From NCBI GenBank assembly GCA_021413845.1, contig JAIOPP010000093.1, forward strand, positions 1 to 37,693: a stretch of 37,693 nucleotides of DNA, read 5' to 3'. A program made the translations under genes and the position numbers. The notes beneath the pieces were generated by a model that was given only the letters and a program-made list of their open reading frames with translations, was not told the origin of the DNA and ran no database searches. Shown piece after piece: positions 7,479 to 17,053 of this stretch (its first letter is position 1; each line of letters begins with the position of its first letter). The DNA comes from Planctomycetia bacterium (GTDB lineage: Bacteria > Planctomycetota > Planctomycetia > Pirellulales > PNKZ01).

Positions 7479-8450
7479 CTACTTCGGAACGATCGCCGGA
7501 ATTCGTTCCGGCGCGGCGGCATGACTCTCCGGGTGCGCGGCGGCGTTGTCCGATTCCCCGCTCAACGATTGACGATTGACTCGCAACTTCCCTTCGAAGC
7601 GTTCCCACTGCGGCAGCATCGCGAGGACGAATTCATCGAGATCGCGAAACAGGCTTTGAATGCGCCCTTCGAAGTAATGCGCGAGCACCGCCGCCGGAAT
7701 GGCGACGCACAAGCCGGCGAACGTCGTGACCAGCGCCACGTAGATGCCGCGCGCAAGTAGCTCGGCCTTGTTGGTGTGCAGCGTGGAGTTGGCCGTGTCG
7801 AAGAAGGCCATGATCATCCCTTGCACGGTCCCGAGCAATCCGATCAACGGCGCGACCGATACCTGTAGCTCGATGGGGCGGACGTTCTTGTACAGCTTTT
7901 CCGCCTCACGCTCGTTGACTTCCTTCAGCGTGGCTTCGAGTTCGGCGTACGGGCGACCGATCTTCAATAACACGGCGCGAATTACGGTCGATGCGACCGA
8001 CGGATACTTCATGCATGCGCGGTAGGCGGCCCGCGGGTCGACGCCGCCTTGGCGTTTCGACAACTCGCCGAGTTCTTGAATCAATTTCGGCGGCATGAGT
8101 TTGCGTCGTCGCAAGCCGAGCATCCGCTCGAACGAAAAGCAAACGACCGCTACCGAAGCGAGGTAGATCGGATACATCAACGGCCCGCCGGCGTTCGCGA
8201 GCTCGAATAAATTGATGGCCGGGATTTCCTTCGGCGGAAGCGGGGCTTCGACCGGCTGCCCGTTCGGAGCGGCTAGCGCTTGTTGCGCCAGTTGCTCGGC
8301 CTGCTGCATCCGATCGTTCGTACCTGCCCCGCGCGCGCCGGGACCGGTTCCGGTGGGAATCGGTTGCGCCAAAGCCGGCAACGCCGCGCCGACCGCAGAA
8401 GCTGCGAGCAGCGCGACGAGGAAAAATCGAGAACCGAAAATCCGTTGCAT
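7479..8450 (-). CDS. exbB: ExbB/TolQ/MotA-family proton-channel protein
   Basis: This is a 323-aa protein. I chose the ATG at 8450 because the preceding gene ends at 8512 and a signal peptide follows directly (VALLAASAVGAALPALAQ). It has an N-terminal periplasmic Pro/Gly-rich segment, a first TM near residues 75-97 (GPLMYPIYLASVAVVCFSFE), then the family core: SVAPLIGLLGTVQGMI and GIYVALVTTFAGLCVAIPAA, the two helices that form the proton path with ExbD. The presence of a signal peptide before the first helix is common in the ExbB variants of this phylum. The C-terminal tail is Ala/Pro/Glu-rich. It includes a short CGATTGA heptamer pair at DNA level (7566-7579). Confidence 0.92.
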   Translation of the reverse strand: MQRIFGSRFFLVALLAASAVGAALPALAQPIPTGTGPGARGAGTNDRMQQAEQLAQQALAAPNGQPVEAPLPPKEIPAINLFELANAGGPLMYPIYLASVAVVCFSFERMLGLRRRKLMPPKLIQELGELSKRQGGVDPRAAYRACMKYPSVASTVIRAVLLKIGRPYAELEATLKEVNEREAEKLYKNVRPIELQVSVAPLIGLLGTVQGMIMAFFDTANSTLHTNKAELLARGIYVALVTTFAGLCVAIPAAVLAHYFEGRIQSLFRDLDEFVLAMLPQWERFEGKLRVNRQSLSGESDNAAAHPESHAAAPERIPAIVPK

Positions 8451-8511
8451 ACCGACGAACTCCGAATGCTTCGAGCCGTGTCGCAAGTGCGACACGTACT
8501 CGACGACGAAC

Positions 8512-11500
8512 CTATTTACCGAGATCGGCGAGCCGCTTCTTCGCGAGCGCCGCTTCTTCATACTTCGAGTATTTATCGACGACTTCCTGATACGACCGCT
8601 TCGCTTGATCGAGCTTGCCGAGCACCTCGAAACATCGGCCCGCCTCGAACTGCGAGCGAGCTTGCCACTCCGGGTAGGCGTATCCGTAGGCGACCTTAAA
8701 GAAATGCTTCACCGCTTCCGTATGGTTTTTACGGGTGAAATAAATCTCGCCGATCATGAAGCGGGCTCGCGCGCCGATTTCTCGATCGGTCTCTTCGGTG
8801 ACTTTTTCGAAGATCGCCAACGCTTCATCGGCGGCCCCGCTCTGGTACTTGGCCCAGCCGCGCTCGTAGTTGATCTCCGGCAGATACGGCGACTTCGGGT
8901 TGAGCTGAGCCGCGGCATCGAGCAGTTGCAGGGAACCCGACCAATCTTCCAGTTGCGCGGCCGCTTGTCCGGCGTGCAGCAGCGAGAGCAGGGCGAAGTC
9001 GGGCCCTTGCGGCGACTTCACGCGGGTATACGAGGCGAGCGCTTCTTTATACTTCGCTTGCTTGAACTGCGATTCCCCTTCCATGAAGGCGGCGTCTTGC
9101 GCGAGCTTACCGTTGGGGAAGTTCTTCTGTTGGAAGCGAAACCACTCTTCGGCCTTCGGGAACTTATCTTGATGGAAGTAACTCCAGCCGAGTTTGTGCG
9201 CGGACTTCTCGGTTAGCTCCGCCGAGTCCGATTTTTCGCGGGCATCGTAATAAGCATCGACGGCGGCCGCATAGTCTTTGCGAGCATACGCCTCTTCGCC
9301 GACATGAAACAAAGCTTCGGCGGCCTGTTCGCTCTGCGGAAATTCCTTGGCTAGCCGACCGAACGCCGCGGCCGACTCCTTCGCGTTGCCGGCGTTCTTC
9401 CGAATCCATCCGATTTCGTACAGCACCTTCGGCGTACCGGCGTATCGCGTGTCGCTCTGGAGCAGCTTCTCGAACGTCGCGAGTGCATCGGTGTTTTTGC
9501 CGATCCCCTCTTGGCAGAGCCCGAGCACGTAATAGGCGTCGGTAAGATCCTTGCCCGTGGGCTTGGATTTAAGGAACTCGTTGAGGTCTGCGATGGCGAG
9601 ATCGAAATGCTCGAGTTGCTGATGCGCGAGCGCTCGGGCATAACGGGCTTTCGCGGCCAGCTCGGCCGGTGCGGCGCTTTTCAACAGCCCATCGAGCGCG
9701 GTGATCGCCCCGGCGGCGTCTCCTTGGCCGATGAGGGCCCAAGACAGGCCGTAGCGCGCGTAAGGGACGAGCGTGCTTTGCGGATAGCCGTCGAGCACGC
9801 GGCGGTAAGCGGCTTCGGCTCCCTTAAGGTCGCCGGCGGCATAGGCGAGTTCGGCGGAACGATATTCGGCCGTGTCGCGCAATCGGCTCTTCGGATACTT
9901 GGCAAGGAATTCCGACAGCGCGGCCTGCGCACCGGCCGCGTTGCCGGCTAAGCGGTTCGTTTCGGCCAGGGCCAGCAGCGTGTCATCGGAACCGAGACGC
10001 TCGGGCGCGGCTTGCAACGCCGCGCGGAAATCGGCGATCGCGCCGGCGTAGTCGTTCGTCGCTTGGCGACTCAGCCCGAGCAGATGACGGGCCTCGGATT
10101 TCAAGGCCGGATCGCCGAGCAGATCGGCTTGCTTGGCGAGCGAATCGATCACGCCGGCGTGTTTGCCTGCGAGCGAGAGGGCGAGGGCTCGGCGGACGAT
10201 CCACTTCGCGCGGTCGGCATGTTGCGTAGGAACGGCGGCGAAAAGTTCGTCGTAAGCCGTGACTGCCGATTCGTGCTTCCCGGCGCGAAGCAGAGCCTCG
10301 GCATTGATGTAGAGCACATCGTTTCTCAAGTTCGCGCCGGTGCCGGCCGGCAATTTGAGAAAGGCGACGGCGAGATCGCGAGCCTCGTCGTTGCGGCCGA
10401 GTTCCAAGGCCATGAAGGAGGCGAGATAGCGGGCCTGCGGCGCGAGGGGATCGGCCGGGAATTTTTCGTAGACGGCCTTATAGGCCGCGAGCGATTCCGC
10501 ACGACGCTCGGGTTGCTCGTAGAGAGCGTCGGCAAGATCGAGCATGAGTTGCGGCGCGAATTTCGAGGCCGGAGAGTTTCTCAACGCGGCGGCGAAGCGC
10601 AGCGCGGCGTCGGCCGGTTGCTTCGATTTCAACAGCGCGCGGCCGGCCCAATGCGAGGCTTCGGCCGCGGCGTCTCCCTTGCCGTCCGCGAGCGGCGCAA
10701 GCTTCGCCGCTACGGCCGGATAGTTGCCCGCGAAGTAATCGCTTTTGCCCGCGGCAAGTAGAGCCGCGGCTTTGTATTGCGAGCCGGGAAAGCTCTTCGG
10801 CAAGGCATCGTAAACCGCGGCGGCTTCGGCGAACCGTTTCCGATCGTAGAGGCAGCCGGCTTGACGGAGCAGGGCATAGTCGGCGGCGTCGTAGCCTGGG
10901 GTCGCCGCGGCGGAGGCGAAGATCTTTTCGGCGGCGTCTAAGTCGCCGGCGGCCGAAAGAAGCTCGGCTCGTCGAACATCGACGTCGACGCGCAGCGCGT
11001 GCTTCGGAAACTTAGTGAGGAACTCGACGTAAGCGGCTTGCGCTTCCGCTCCTCGGCCGAGTTCGTCGAGCGTTACGCCGAGCGCGTACAGTGCATCGGG
11101 CAGCAACGGATCGGCAGCGAATTCGGTGACGAAGCGGCGGTAGAGATCGGCCGCCGGGGCTTTCTTATTCTGGGCGTAAAGCGCTTCCGCCTCGAAGTAG
11201 ACCGTCTGCGGAAGATGCTTCCCGGTCGGATGCGACGTCAGCAAGGCGGCGAGGGTCTTCTCGGCGGCTGCGAACAGTTCGGCTTTGCCGGCCTGCGCCG
11301 CGTTGAACTGCGCCATGCCGAGGTACAGTCGCGACGACGCGATCAGCTCGAACTTGGGATCGAGCGCAATGAGCCGCTCGAAGGCCGCGATCGCGCCGGC
11401 GTAATCTTTGGTTTGCAGCTTGCAAATACCGAGGTAATGGGACGCCTCGGCGACCCTTTTATCTTGCGGAAAGCTTTGAATGAACTTGGCCCATTCGTCG

Positions 11501-11694
11501 GCCGCGAGATCGAACGCCTGGCGGTTATGTAAGCCGCCGGCCGTGTTGAACTGTAGGTTGGCGGCGCTGCTCGCCGGTGTTTGAGCCTGGGCGACGTCGG
11601 CAAACATGCAAAGAGCGAACGGCGCGATCAACAGCGGGGAGCCGAGCGCGGCGGACTTCAAAAAACTGCGGAAGATAGACCGGAACGAAATCAT
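8512..11694 (-). CDS. Giant periplasmic TPR-repeat protein
   Basis: This 1060-aa protein starts at the ATG at 11694, which has GAGGAAG upstream; an in-frame upstream start lacks a good site. Residues 1-37 form a signal peptide ending ADVAQAQ. The rest is almost entirely tetratricopeptide repeats of about 34-37 residues, with TPR hallmarks such as YLGICKLQTKDYAGAIAAFE and repeated FPxS...A..LG patterns. I estimate more than 20 repeats. CpoB/YbgF of the Tol-Pal system is a much shorter TPR protein in the same genetic setting. This one is likely a scaffold in the periplasm that recruits partners to the ExbB/ExbD motor encoded just downstream (61-bp gap). Partners are unknown. Confidence 0.88.
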   Translation of the reverse strand: MISFRSIFRSFLKSAALGSPLLIAPFALCMFADVAQAQTPASSAANLQFNTAGGLHNRQAFDLAADEWAKFIQSFPQDKRVAEASHYLGICKLQTKDYAGAIAAFERLIALDPKFELIASSRLYLGMAQFNAAQAGKAELFAAAEKTLAALLTSHPTGKHLPQTVYFEAEALYAQNKKAPAADLYRRFVTEFAADPLLPDALYALGVTLDELGRGAEAQAAYVEFLTKFPKHALRVDVDVRRAELLSAAGDLDAAEKIFASAAATPGYDAADYALLRQAGCLYDRKRFAEAAAVYDALPKSFPGSQYKAAALLAAGKSDYFAGNYPAVAAKLAPLADGKGDAAAEASHWAGRALLKSKQPADAALRFAAALRNSPASKFAPQLMLDLADALYEQPERRAESLAAYKAVYEKFPADPLAPQARYLASFMALELGRNDEARDLAVAFLKLPAGTGANLRNDVLYINAEALLRAGKHESAVTAYDELFAAVPTQHADRAKWIVRRALALSLAGKHAGVIDSLAKQADLLGDPALKSEARHLLGLSRQATNDYAGAIADFRAALQAAPERLGSDDTLLALAETNRLAGNAAGAQAALSEFLAKYPKSRLRDTAEYRSAELAYAAGDLKGAEAAYRRVLDGYPQSTLVPYARYGLSWALIGQGDAAGAITALDGLLKSAAPAELAAKARYARALAHQQLEHFDLAIADLNEFLKSKPTGKDLTDAYYVLGLCQEGIGKNTDALATFEKLLQSDTRYAGTPKVLYEIGWIRKNAGNAKESAAAFGRLAKEFPQSEQAAEALFHVGEEAYARKDYAAAVDAYYDAREKSDSAELTEKSAHKLGWSYFHQDKFPKAEEWFRFQQKNFPNGKLAQDAAFMEGESQFKQAKYKEALASYTRVKSPQGPDFALLSLLHAGQAAAQLEDWSGSLQLLDAAAQLNPKSPYLPEINYERGWAKYQSGAADEALAIFEKVTEETDREIGARARFMIGEIYFTRKNHTEAVKHFFKVAYGYAYPEWQARSQFEAGRCFEVLGKLDQAKRSYQEVVDKYSKYEEAALAKKRLADLGK

Positions 11695-11840
11695 CGTCTT
11701 CCTCTTCGAGCGGGATGCGGAAGCCGGGGGCGAGGCCGGCTGACATTTCAACGGGGGTGCAACCCGACATTATTGCAGGTTCGCGAAAGCGCAGCGAGAG
11801 GCTGCGGGAACTACGCCGGCCTGTTAGGCGGAATTTCGCT
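11695..11840. other. Intergenic 146 bp before the TPR/Exb block
   Basis: Read on the minus strand it holds a weak AATAAT -10-like hexamer near 11770 but no convincing -35. A small hairpin around GCCT-AAC-AGGC lies just after the DUF1501 stop. It may separate the DUF1501 transcript from the TPR/Exb transcript; nothing stronger can be said. Confidence 0.3.
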
Positions 11841-13313
11841 TTATGCTTTCGCGAAAAGCGAGGCCACGGCGCGACCTTTCCCATCTTCCGTGGCATAAAA
11901 CGGCCGTTTTTCCACATCGAACGCCGTCTGCGGCGAAATACCGAGCGCCGTAAAGATCGAGGCGTGCAGATCCATCACGCTGACCGCATCTTTAATGGCC
12001 GATAACGGACGCTCCGGCGCGGTTGCTCCGTGGACATAGCCCCGACGCATCCCGCCGCCGAACATCACGACCGACGAGCCGGCAGTGTAGTGCCGATGCT
12101 GCCCGTAGTGCTTCATCTCTTGGATGACGTCGGTCGGTGCCGTGGCTTGGTCTCGGGCGTTCGAGCCCGGTCTTCCTTCGATGAGCATATCGCGGCTGAA
12201 TTCGCTGGCGATGATGACGAGGGTCCGTTCGAGCAGCCCGCGAGATTCGAGATCGCGCACGAGCTGCGCGATCGGACGATCGATCTCCTTCTTCATCCTG
12301 ACGAGGGTCTCGTGACCATCCTTGTGGGTGTCCCAATGAAGGAAGGGAACGTACTCCGTCGTGACTTCGACGAACCGCGCTCCCGACTCGACGAGCCGGC
12401 GCGCCAGCAGACACCCTCGACCGAAGCGGCCGGTATCGTAACGCTCATAGCTTTCCTTGGGTTCGAGCGAGATGTCGAACGCGGCCCGTTCGTCGGCGCT
12501 TAAGAGTCGATAGGCGTTTTCCATCGAACGGAGGAGCGATTCCTGCTGGAAATCGCTCATGCGGTCTCTGTTCGGATTCCCGTCGACGAGCCGGCGATAG
12601 AACTTGTGGCGATCGGCGAAGCGGCCCGGCTCCATTCCTTTCGGCGGACGAACCGATTGCGCGGCCTCTTCGGGAAACGGTAGGTTCATCGGACCGAACT
12701 CGCTGCCGAAGAAGCCGCCGGTCGTGAAGGCTTTAAGTTCTTCTTGTTCGCCGACCCCTTCCAATCGCTGTCCGATGTTAATGAACGGCGGCAAGACCGG
12801 GTTGCGCGGACCGAGCACCTTGGCGATCCATGCGCCGATGTGCGGACAGGCGACGGTTTGCGGCGGCACGTAGCCGGTGTGCCAATGGTATTGATGGCGC
12901 GAGTGGAGGATGTTGCCGAGGTCGGGCTGCTGGTGCGAGCGAATCAGGGTCGCGCGGTCCATCACTTGGGCGATGTGCTCCAAGCCCGCGGTGAGCTTGA
13001 TGTCGTCGACCACGGTGTCGATCGCCGGGAACGTGCTCAAGACATCCTTCACCGGTGTGCCCGGCTTGAACGGCGAATAGCGCTTCGGGTCGAACGTGTC
13101 GGGCGCGGCCATGCCGCCCCCCATCCAAAGCAAAATACAAGCATCGGCCGTCGGCTTAGGATGCACGACCTTGTGTCCGCCGGCTGCGGCTTGCAGCAAG
13201 CGCGGCTCTCCGAGCGCGAGCGTGCCGAGCGCGGCGGCGCTAAGCTGCTTGAGATAATCGCGGCGCGTCGCGAGTTCTTCGTAGCGCGCCGTTTGTTTCG
13301 GATTCAAGGCCAT
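11841..13313 (-). CDS. DUF1501 protein (sulfatase-like fold)
   Basis: This 490-aa protein has the normal family length. It has a twin-arginine-like start (RRDYLKQL, residues 17-24, followed by SAAALGTLALG), suggesting Tat export. The family hallmarks are visible: ACILLWMGGGMAAPDTFDPK, HSRHQYHWHTGY, HIGAWIAKVLGP, VTTEYVPFLHWDTHKDG and a C-terminal GGGMRRGYVHGAT. DUF1501 belongs to the alkaline-phosphatase/sulfatase superfamily, and its reaction is not established. It is almost always encoded after a PSCyt1/DUF1549/DUF1553 protein in planctomycetes, as here with a 38-bp gap, and the pair probably acts together outside the cytoplasm. Confidence 0.93.
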   Translation of the reverse strand: MALNPKQTARYEELATRRDYLKQLSAAALGTLALGEPRLLQAAAGGHKVVHPKPTADACILLWMGGGMAAPDTFDPKRYSPFKPGTPVKDVLSTFPAIDTVVDDIKLTAGLEHIAQVMDRATLIRSHQQPDLGNILHSRHQYHWHTGYVPPQTVACPHIGAWIAKVLGPRNPVLPPFINIGQRLEGVGEQEELKAFTTGGFFGSEFGPMNLPFPEEAAQSVRPPKGMEPGRFADRHKFYRRLVDGNPNRDRMSDFQQESLLRSMENAYRLLSADERAAFDISLEPKESYERYDTGRFGRGCLLARRLVESGARFVEVTTEYVPFLHWDTHKDGHETLVRMKKEIDRPIAQLVRDLESRGLLERTLVIIASEFSRDMLIEGRPGSNARDQATAPTDVIQEMKHYGQHRHYTAGSSVVMFGGGMRRGYVHGATAPERPLSAIKDAVSVMDLHASIFTALGISPQTAFDVEKRPFYATEDGKGRAVASLFAKA

Positions 13314-13351
13314 CGAGTCGGCTCCGCTTGGTTAGTCGCCGGTGGATTTCA

Positions 13352-15874
13352 TTATCGCACCAACTGAAACTCCGGCAACATCAGCACGGCCCAGAGCAAG
13401 TCTTCTACGTTGCGCGCCGTCGGCTCCGAGCCGAGTATGTCCCGCGCTACGGCTAGTTCGTCCGTCGACGGCGTGCGGGCCAGCGCAGCGCGGAAGATCG
13501 CGACGACGAGGTCGGCCGGCTTGCCCGGATGCGCCGCGAGGATTTTCGGCGCTCCGACCGTGAGCGCTTTGGCGAGCGTTTCGCCGTTCGAGAGATCGAT
13601 CGCTTCGAGCGTGGTTAGCTCGGCGGGGCGCACGCTGACGATCTGGTCGCGATTCGGGCGACCGAGCGAGCGCATTAAGAAGTCGCTTTTGACGAGAGAG
13701 GCGCGAACCGGTTGCTCGACCTTGAGCGACCCGCGCACCAGGCCCGAACGCAACGCTTCTTGCAGCGCTAAAGCCCATTCGGGCGCGGGCGGATGCGCAA
13801 CCGGCTGCCAGCGCGGTTCCGTCGACTTCGCCGGTTCACCCGGCTTCGCGCTCGCCGTTTCCACGACGACTTGCCCGTTGCGGTCGGGCTTGTAGGGCGT
13901 CGATTGCCAGAGATCGTCGGTGGCGAAACGCATCAGCGAGCCATCAGCGAGCATGATACGCGCTTCCAAGAATGCCGAACTACCGTTCGATGCTTGCCGA
14001 CCGGGAGAAATGGTAAGCAAGAATTCGTTCGCACCTGCGCGCAGCTGGGGCGTGATCGTCGTCGGCTGGCTTACGCTGCGGGCCGTGCCGACGGCCGCTT
14101 GCTTGCGATTGACGAGCAGCGAGTAGCCATCGGCCGCGACGATGACGACCGTTCCTTGCAGCGGCGCCTTCGGCAGCGTGAGGGTGCCGCGAAACGTATG
14201 GTCGGCGGATTGTTTATCTGCCGAAGCATGCGGCGCGATCCACTTGCCGGAGAGGATCTCCGCGGCCACGGCCGACGGTTCGGCTTTACCGCGCAAGAGC
14301 GGAGCATCGAACTTCGTCGGAGCACCGGCGGTGAGTTGCCAAACGCCGTCGACGAATTGCTCGGCCGTCATCCGTTTCGCGCGCGGCCCTGCATACACGT
14401 AGCTGCGCTCGTCGGCATCGTCGCCGATAATCTCGACACGGCTTTGATACGCCTCGGACGTGGCGATCAACAGCAGCGTTTGTTTGAGGTCGTATCGCTC
14501 GGCGGCCAAATGCGCCGCAAGGAAGTCGAGCAGATCGGAGTTCCACGGTTCGGTCTGCATCGCGTCGACCGGATGCACGATGCCGCGTCCCATCAAGCGA
14601 TGCCAGAAACGATTGACGAGCGTGCGCGTGAAGCGGCCGTTTTCCGGATGCGTCAGTAAGGCCGCAAGCTGCTTTATGCGCTCGGGCCGTGGCGCGCCGG
14701 CGTCGATCTGCCCGAGTTCGGGAAAGAGCCATGCCGCCTTCGCTTGCTTGCCGATCGGTTTATCGCAGCGATGGATCTCGAGCGGCGTCGAAGCGTAGAC
14801 CGCGGCCAGTCCGTAGGCTTCGTCGAGCTTCCAACGATCGATGAAGCTGTCGTGGCAGGAGGCGCATTTCAAGTTGATGCCGAGGAACGTCTGACCGACG
14901 CTCTGCGCGAATTGGATCTCGACGGTTTGGCCCGCGCTGACGTCGCCGCGCCACCGAATGCCGTCGGCGAAGCCGGCGCTGTCGGGAGTCGGCGGGTCGA
15001 CAAGCTCGCGCGCCAAGCGATCGTAGGGGATGTTCATCGCAAGCGCGTCGTAAAGCCAACGGCTGATTTGCTTCCGGCCGCCGGTGATGAAGCCGGTGCC
15101 GGTATAATCGTTACGCAGCAGATCGTTCCAAAACGTCAGCCAATGCTCGGCGTAAGCGACGTCGTCGGCTAGGAGCGCGCGAATAAACTTCGTACGCTTG
15201 TCCGGGCTCGTATCCGCAAGAAAAGCGTCGAGTTGTTTCGTCGTCGGCAACAGCCCGACGAGGTCGAGGCTCGCGCGGCGCGCGAACGTGGCGTCGTCGA
15301 TCGGTGCGGGGCGCGGGAGCTTGCGCCGGGCGAGATAGTCGTCGAGTAGGCGGTCGATCGGATTCGTCCGCCCTGCCATCGCCGGCGGCAACGCGACCTT
15401 GCGCGGCCTGAGCGGCGGCTCGTAAGCGGGACGAACGAAGACGAAATCTTCGTCCCAAACCAGACCTTGATCGATCCAAGTCTTCAGCAGCGCAATCTTC
15501 GCGGCCGGTACCGGCTTTTCCGGAGCAGGGGGCATGTGCCGGTCGGCGTCGTCGGTCGTGAGTCGACGAATCAACTCGCTCGCGTTGCTTTTGCCGCCGC
15601 CGTTTTTATCCAACGCCACGACCGGCCCGTTCTCACCTCCGGCGAGCAGTTCGGCCCGACTATTGAGCGAGAAGCCCCCTTGTTTCTTGTCGCCGGTGTG
15701 GCACTTCACGCAATGCTCGCGGAAAATCGGTGCGATCTCATGCGCGAAGTCGAGCTTCGCGGGTTTGCCGAGCGCGTCGTCGGCCGCGCGGAGCGGCGCG
15801 GCCGACGACATGAGCGCGAGCAAACCTAACAGCGCGAGCCGGCAAAGACGGAGCGACATAGATCGCCGAAGCAT
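13352..15874 (-). CDS. PSCyt1 / DUF1549 / DUF1553 c-type cytochrome protein
   Basis: This is an 840-aa protein with its start chosen at 15874 (GAGGAGC upstream, signal peptide directly after). Residues 1-30 are the signal peptide. About 40-140 is the planctomycete cytochrome domain PSCyt1 with haem motif CVKCH (55-59) and a later MPPAPEKP that supplies a Met ligand. About 170-380 is DUF1549, holding a second CxxCH (CASCH, 337-341). The C-terminal DUF1553 begins around FTRTLVNRFWHRLMGRGI. Between them is an inserted beta-rich region (about 510-660) with a carbohydrate-binding look. It is predicted to carry electrons in the paryphoplasm/periplasm. It is followed by DUF1501 and preceded 52 bp upstream by a DUF1080 gene. 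The enzymatic role of the family is unknown. Confidence 0.93.
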   Translation of the reverse strand: MLRRSMSLRLCRLALLGLLALMSSAAPLRAADDALGKPAKLDFAHEIAPIFREHCVKCHTGDKKQGGFSLNSRAELLAGGENGPVVALDKNGGGKSNASELIRRLTTDDADRHMPPAPEKPVPAAKIALLKTWIDQGLVWDEDFVFVRPAYEPPLRPRKVALPPAMAGRTNPIDRLLDDYLARRKLPRPAPIDDATFARRASLDLVGLLPTTKQLDAFLADTSPDKRTKFIRALLADDVAYAEHWLTFWNDLLRNDYTGTGFITGGRKQISRWLYDALAMNIPYDRLARELVDPPTPDSAGFADGIRWRGDVSAGQTVEIQFAQSVGQTFLGINLKCASCHDSFIDRWKLDEAYGLAAVYASTPLEIHRCDKPIGKQAKAAWLFPELGQIDAGAPRPERIKQLAALLTHPENGRFTRTLVNRFWHRLMGRGIVHPVDAMQTEPWNSDLLDFLAAHLAAERYDLKQTLLLIATSEAYQSRVEIIGDDADERSYVYAGPRAKRMTAEQFVDGVWQLTAGAPTKFDAPLLRGKAEPSAVAAEILSGKWIAPHASADKQSADHTFRGTLTLPKAPLQGTVVIVAADGYSLLVNRKQAAVGTARSVSQPTTITPQLRAGANEFLLTISPGRQASNGSSAFLEARIMLADGSLMRFATDDLWQSTPYKPDRNGQVVVETASAKPGEPAKSTEPRWQPVAHPPAPEWALALQEALRSGLVRGSLKVEQPVRASLVKSDFLMRSLGRPNRDQIVSVRPAELTTLEAIDLSNGETLAKALTVGAPKILAAHPGKPADLVVAIFRAALARTPSTDELAVARDILGSEPTARNVEDLLWAVLMLPEFQLVR

Positions 15875-15926
15875 CGTCGTTCGCTCCTCGTTACGGTCGC
15901 GGTGAAAGGTCGGCGTTCCTTCTTGG

Positions 15927-16706
15927 TTACTTCTTCTCAGCGGCTTTCGCACGCTGTTCGAGATACGCTTTTTCCTTCGCCTTCATGGCGTCGGGAATCG
16001 CGGCCGGCGCATAGTCGCTCGAAGCGACGACCTTCTCATCGGCCGGGATCGTGCGAAGCTTGATACCGCGATACCAGACCGGGTCGCCGTGGTCTTGCAA
16101 GTTGAGATTGGCGCCGCGCGACGGCAGGTCGCCGCCGCGGATCTTCAAGATCTCGACTTCCTTGGCCCACTTCGGATCGGCGTAGTCGATATCGACGACC
16201 GCTTTGCCGTTGAGCCAATGTTGGATGACGGTCCCTTTGCAAACGATGCGGCCTTCGTTCCATTCGCCGACCGGCTTGGTGTTGTCTACCGACGGAGCGA
16301 AACCGAAGTAGATCGACGCGGCGCTGGTGCGAGGGTTCTTGCCGTCGTTGTGAACGGCGTTGTCGAGAACCTGATATTCATATTGACCGGGACGATAGTA
16401 AACGCCCGAGTTGCTCCCCTTGGCGACCTTCCATTGGAAGCGGAGCTCGAAATCATCGGGCATCTTTTGCTTCGTATAGGTCAGGCTCCCCCCTTTTCCT
16501 TCGCGCGTGACGACACCGTCGGCGACCTTCCAATTGCCGCTTTGATCCCAACCCTCGAGCGTCTTGCCGTCGAAGATCGCCGCGAAGCCGGCTTTGGTTT
16601 CGGCCTCGGTGAGGGTGTTGGGATCGTCGGCGAAGACGCTCTGCGAAACGAGCGAGGCGCAGAGCGCGAAAGCGGCGGGTAAAGCGAGAAAGAGGCGGCG
16701 ATTCAT
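15927..16706 (-). CDS. DUF1080 (3-keto-disaccharide hydrolase-like) secreted protein
   Basis: This 259-aa protein starts at the ATG at 16706, directly followed by a signal peptide (LFLALPAAFALCASLVSQSVFA). The whole mature part is one DUF1080 domain, a concanavalin-like jelly roll: FAAIFDGKTLEGWDQSGNW at the start, FELRFQWKVAKGSNSGVYYRPG in the middle, VKGTV/WLNGKAVVDIDYADP later and GLKLR-like IKLRTIPADE at the end. The family is named for a hydrolase acting on 3-keto-disaccharides; individual specificity is unknown. The start is only 17 bp after the stop of the toxin gene, so it may share that transcript. It leads into the DUF1549 and DUF1501 genes. Confidence 0.93.
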   Translation of the reverse strand: MNRRLFLALPAAFALCASLVSQSVFADDPNTLTEAETKAGFAAIFDGKTLEGWDQSGNWKVADGVVTREGKGGSLTYTKQKMPDDFELRFQWKVAKGSNSGVYYRPGQYEYQVLDNAVHNDGKNPRTSAASIYFGFAPSVDNTKPVGEWNEGRIVCKGTVIQHWLNGKAVVDIDYADPKWAKEVEILKIRGGDLPSRGANLNLQDHGDPVWYRGIKLRTIPADEKVVASSDYAPAAIPDAMKAKEKAYLEQRAKAAEKK

Positions 16707-16723
16707 ATTAGATCCTTCAGAAG

Positions 16724-17053
16724 TTAAAGTAAGTCTTTTCGACGGAGCGGGCGTTGTCCCGGCGACTGAACGCGTAAAATCCGAACTTGCATCATGTCTT
16801 CGTCGATCGCGTAGAAGATTTGATAGGTATTGCCCTGGGAGGTGCCGAACGGAAAGCAACGAACTCGAATTCCCAGCCGGCGACTATACGGGCTCGGCGG
16901 AAACATATCCGCCGATCGACGAAGCTCGGTGTAAGCACTTATATAGGCGTCGTGCCAGTGTCGAGCACCTTGGGGCGAGCGCGTCGTTAACCATTCAAGA
17001 ATTCCATCGATATCTTCGCGCGCTCGACGCAGGATAGCAACGTCGTATTTCAT
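16724..17053 (-). CDS. ParE/RelE-superfamily toxin
   Basis: This 109-aa protein has family-typical size. It has the alpha-helical start (VAILRRAREDIDGILEWLTTRSPQGARHW) and the beta-sheet end with FPFGTSQGNTYQIFYAIDED and VRILRVQSPGQR. The pattern of R..REDI, ELR, GIR and IFY...VRILRV is that of the ParE/RelE fold. ParE members inhibit gyrase and RelE members cleave mRNA on the ribosome; sequence alone does not decide which. Its ATG overlaps the antitoxin stop by 4 bp (ATGA), so the two are translationally coupled. Confidence 0.88.
   Translation of the reverse strand: MKYDVAILRRAREDIDGILEWLTTRSPQGARHWHDAYISAYTELRRSADMFPPSPYSRRLGIRVRCFPFGTSQGNTYQIFYAIDEDMMQVRILRVQSPGQRPLRRKDLL

Noticed and set aside
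7566-7579. CGATTGA pair in the exbB gene as another heptamer tract
   Set aside because: There are only two copies and they lie in coding sequence, so chance is a sufficient explanation. It is mentioned only as a possible remnant.
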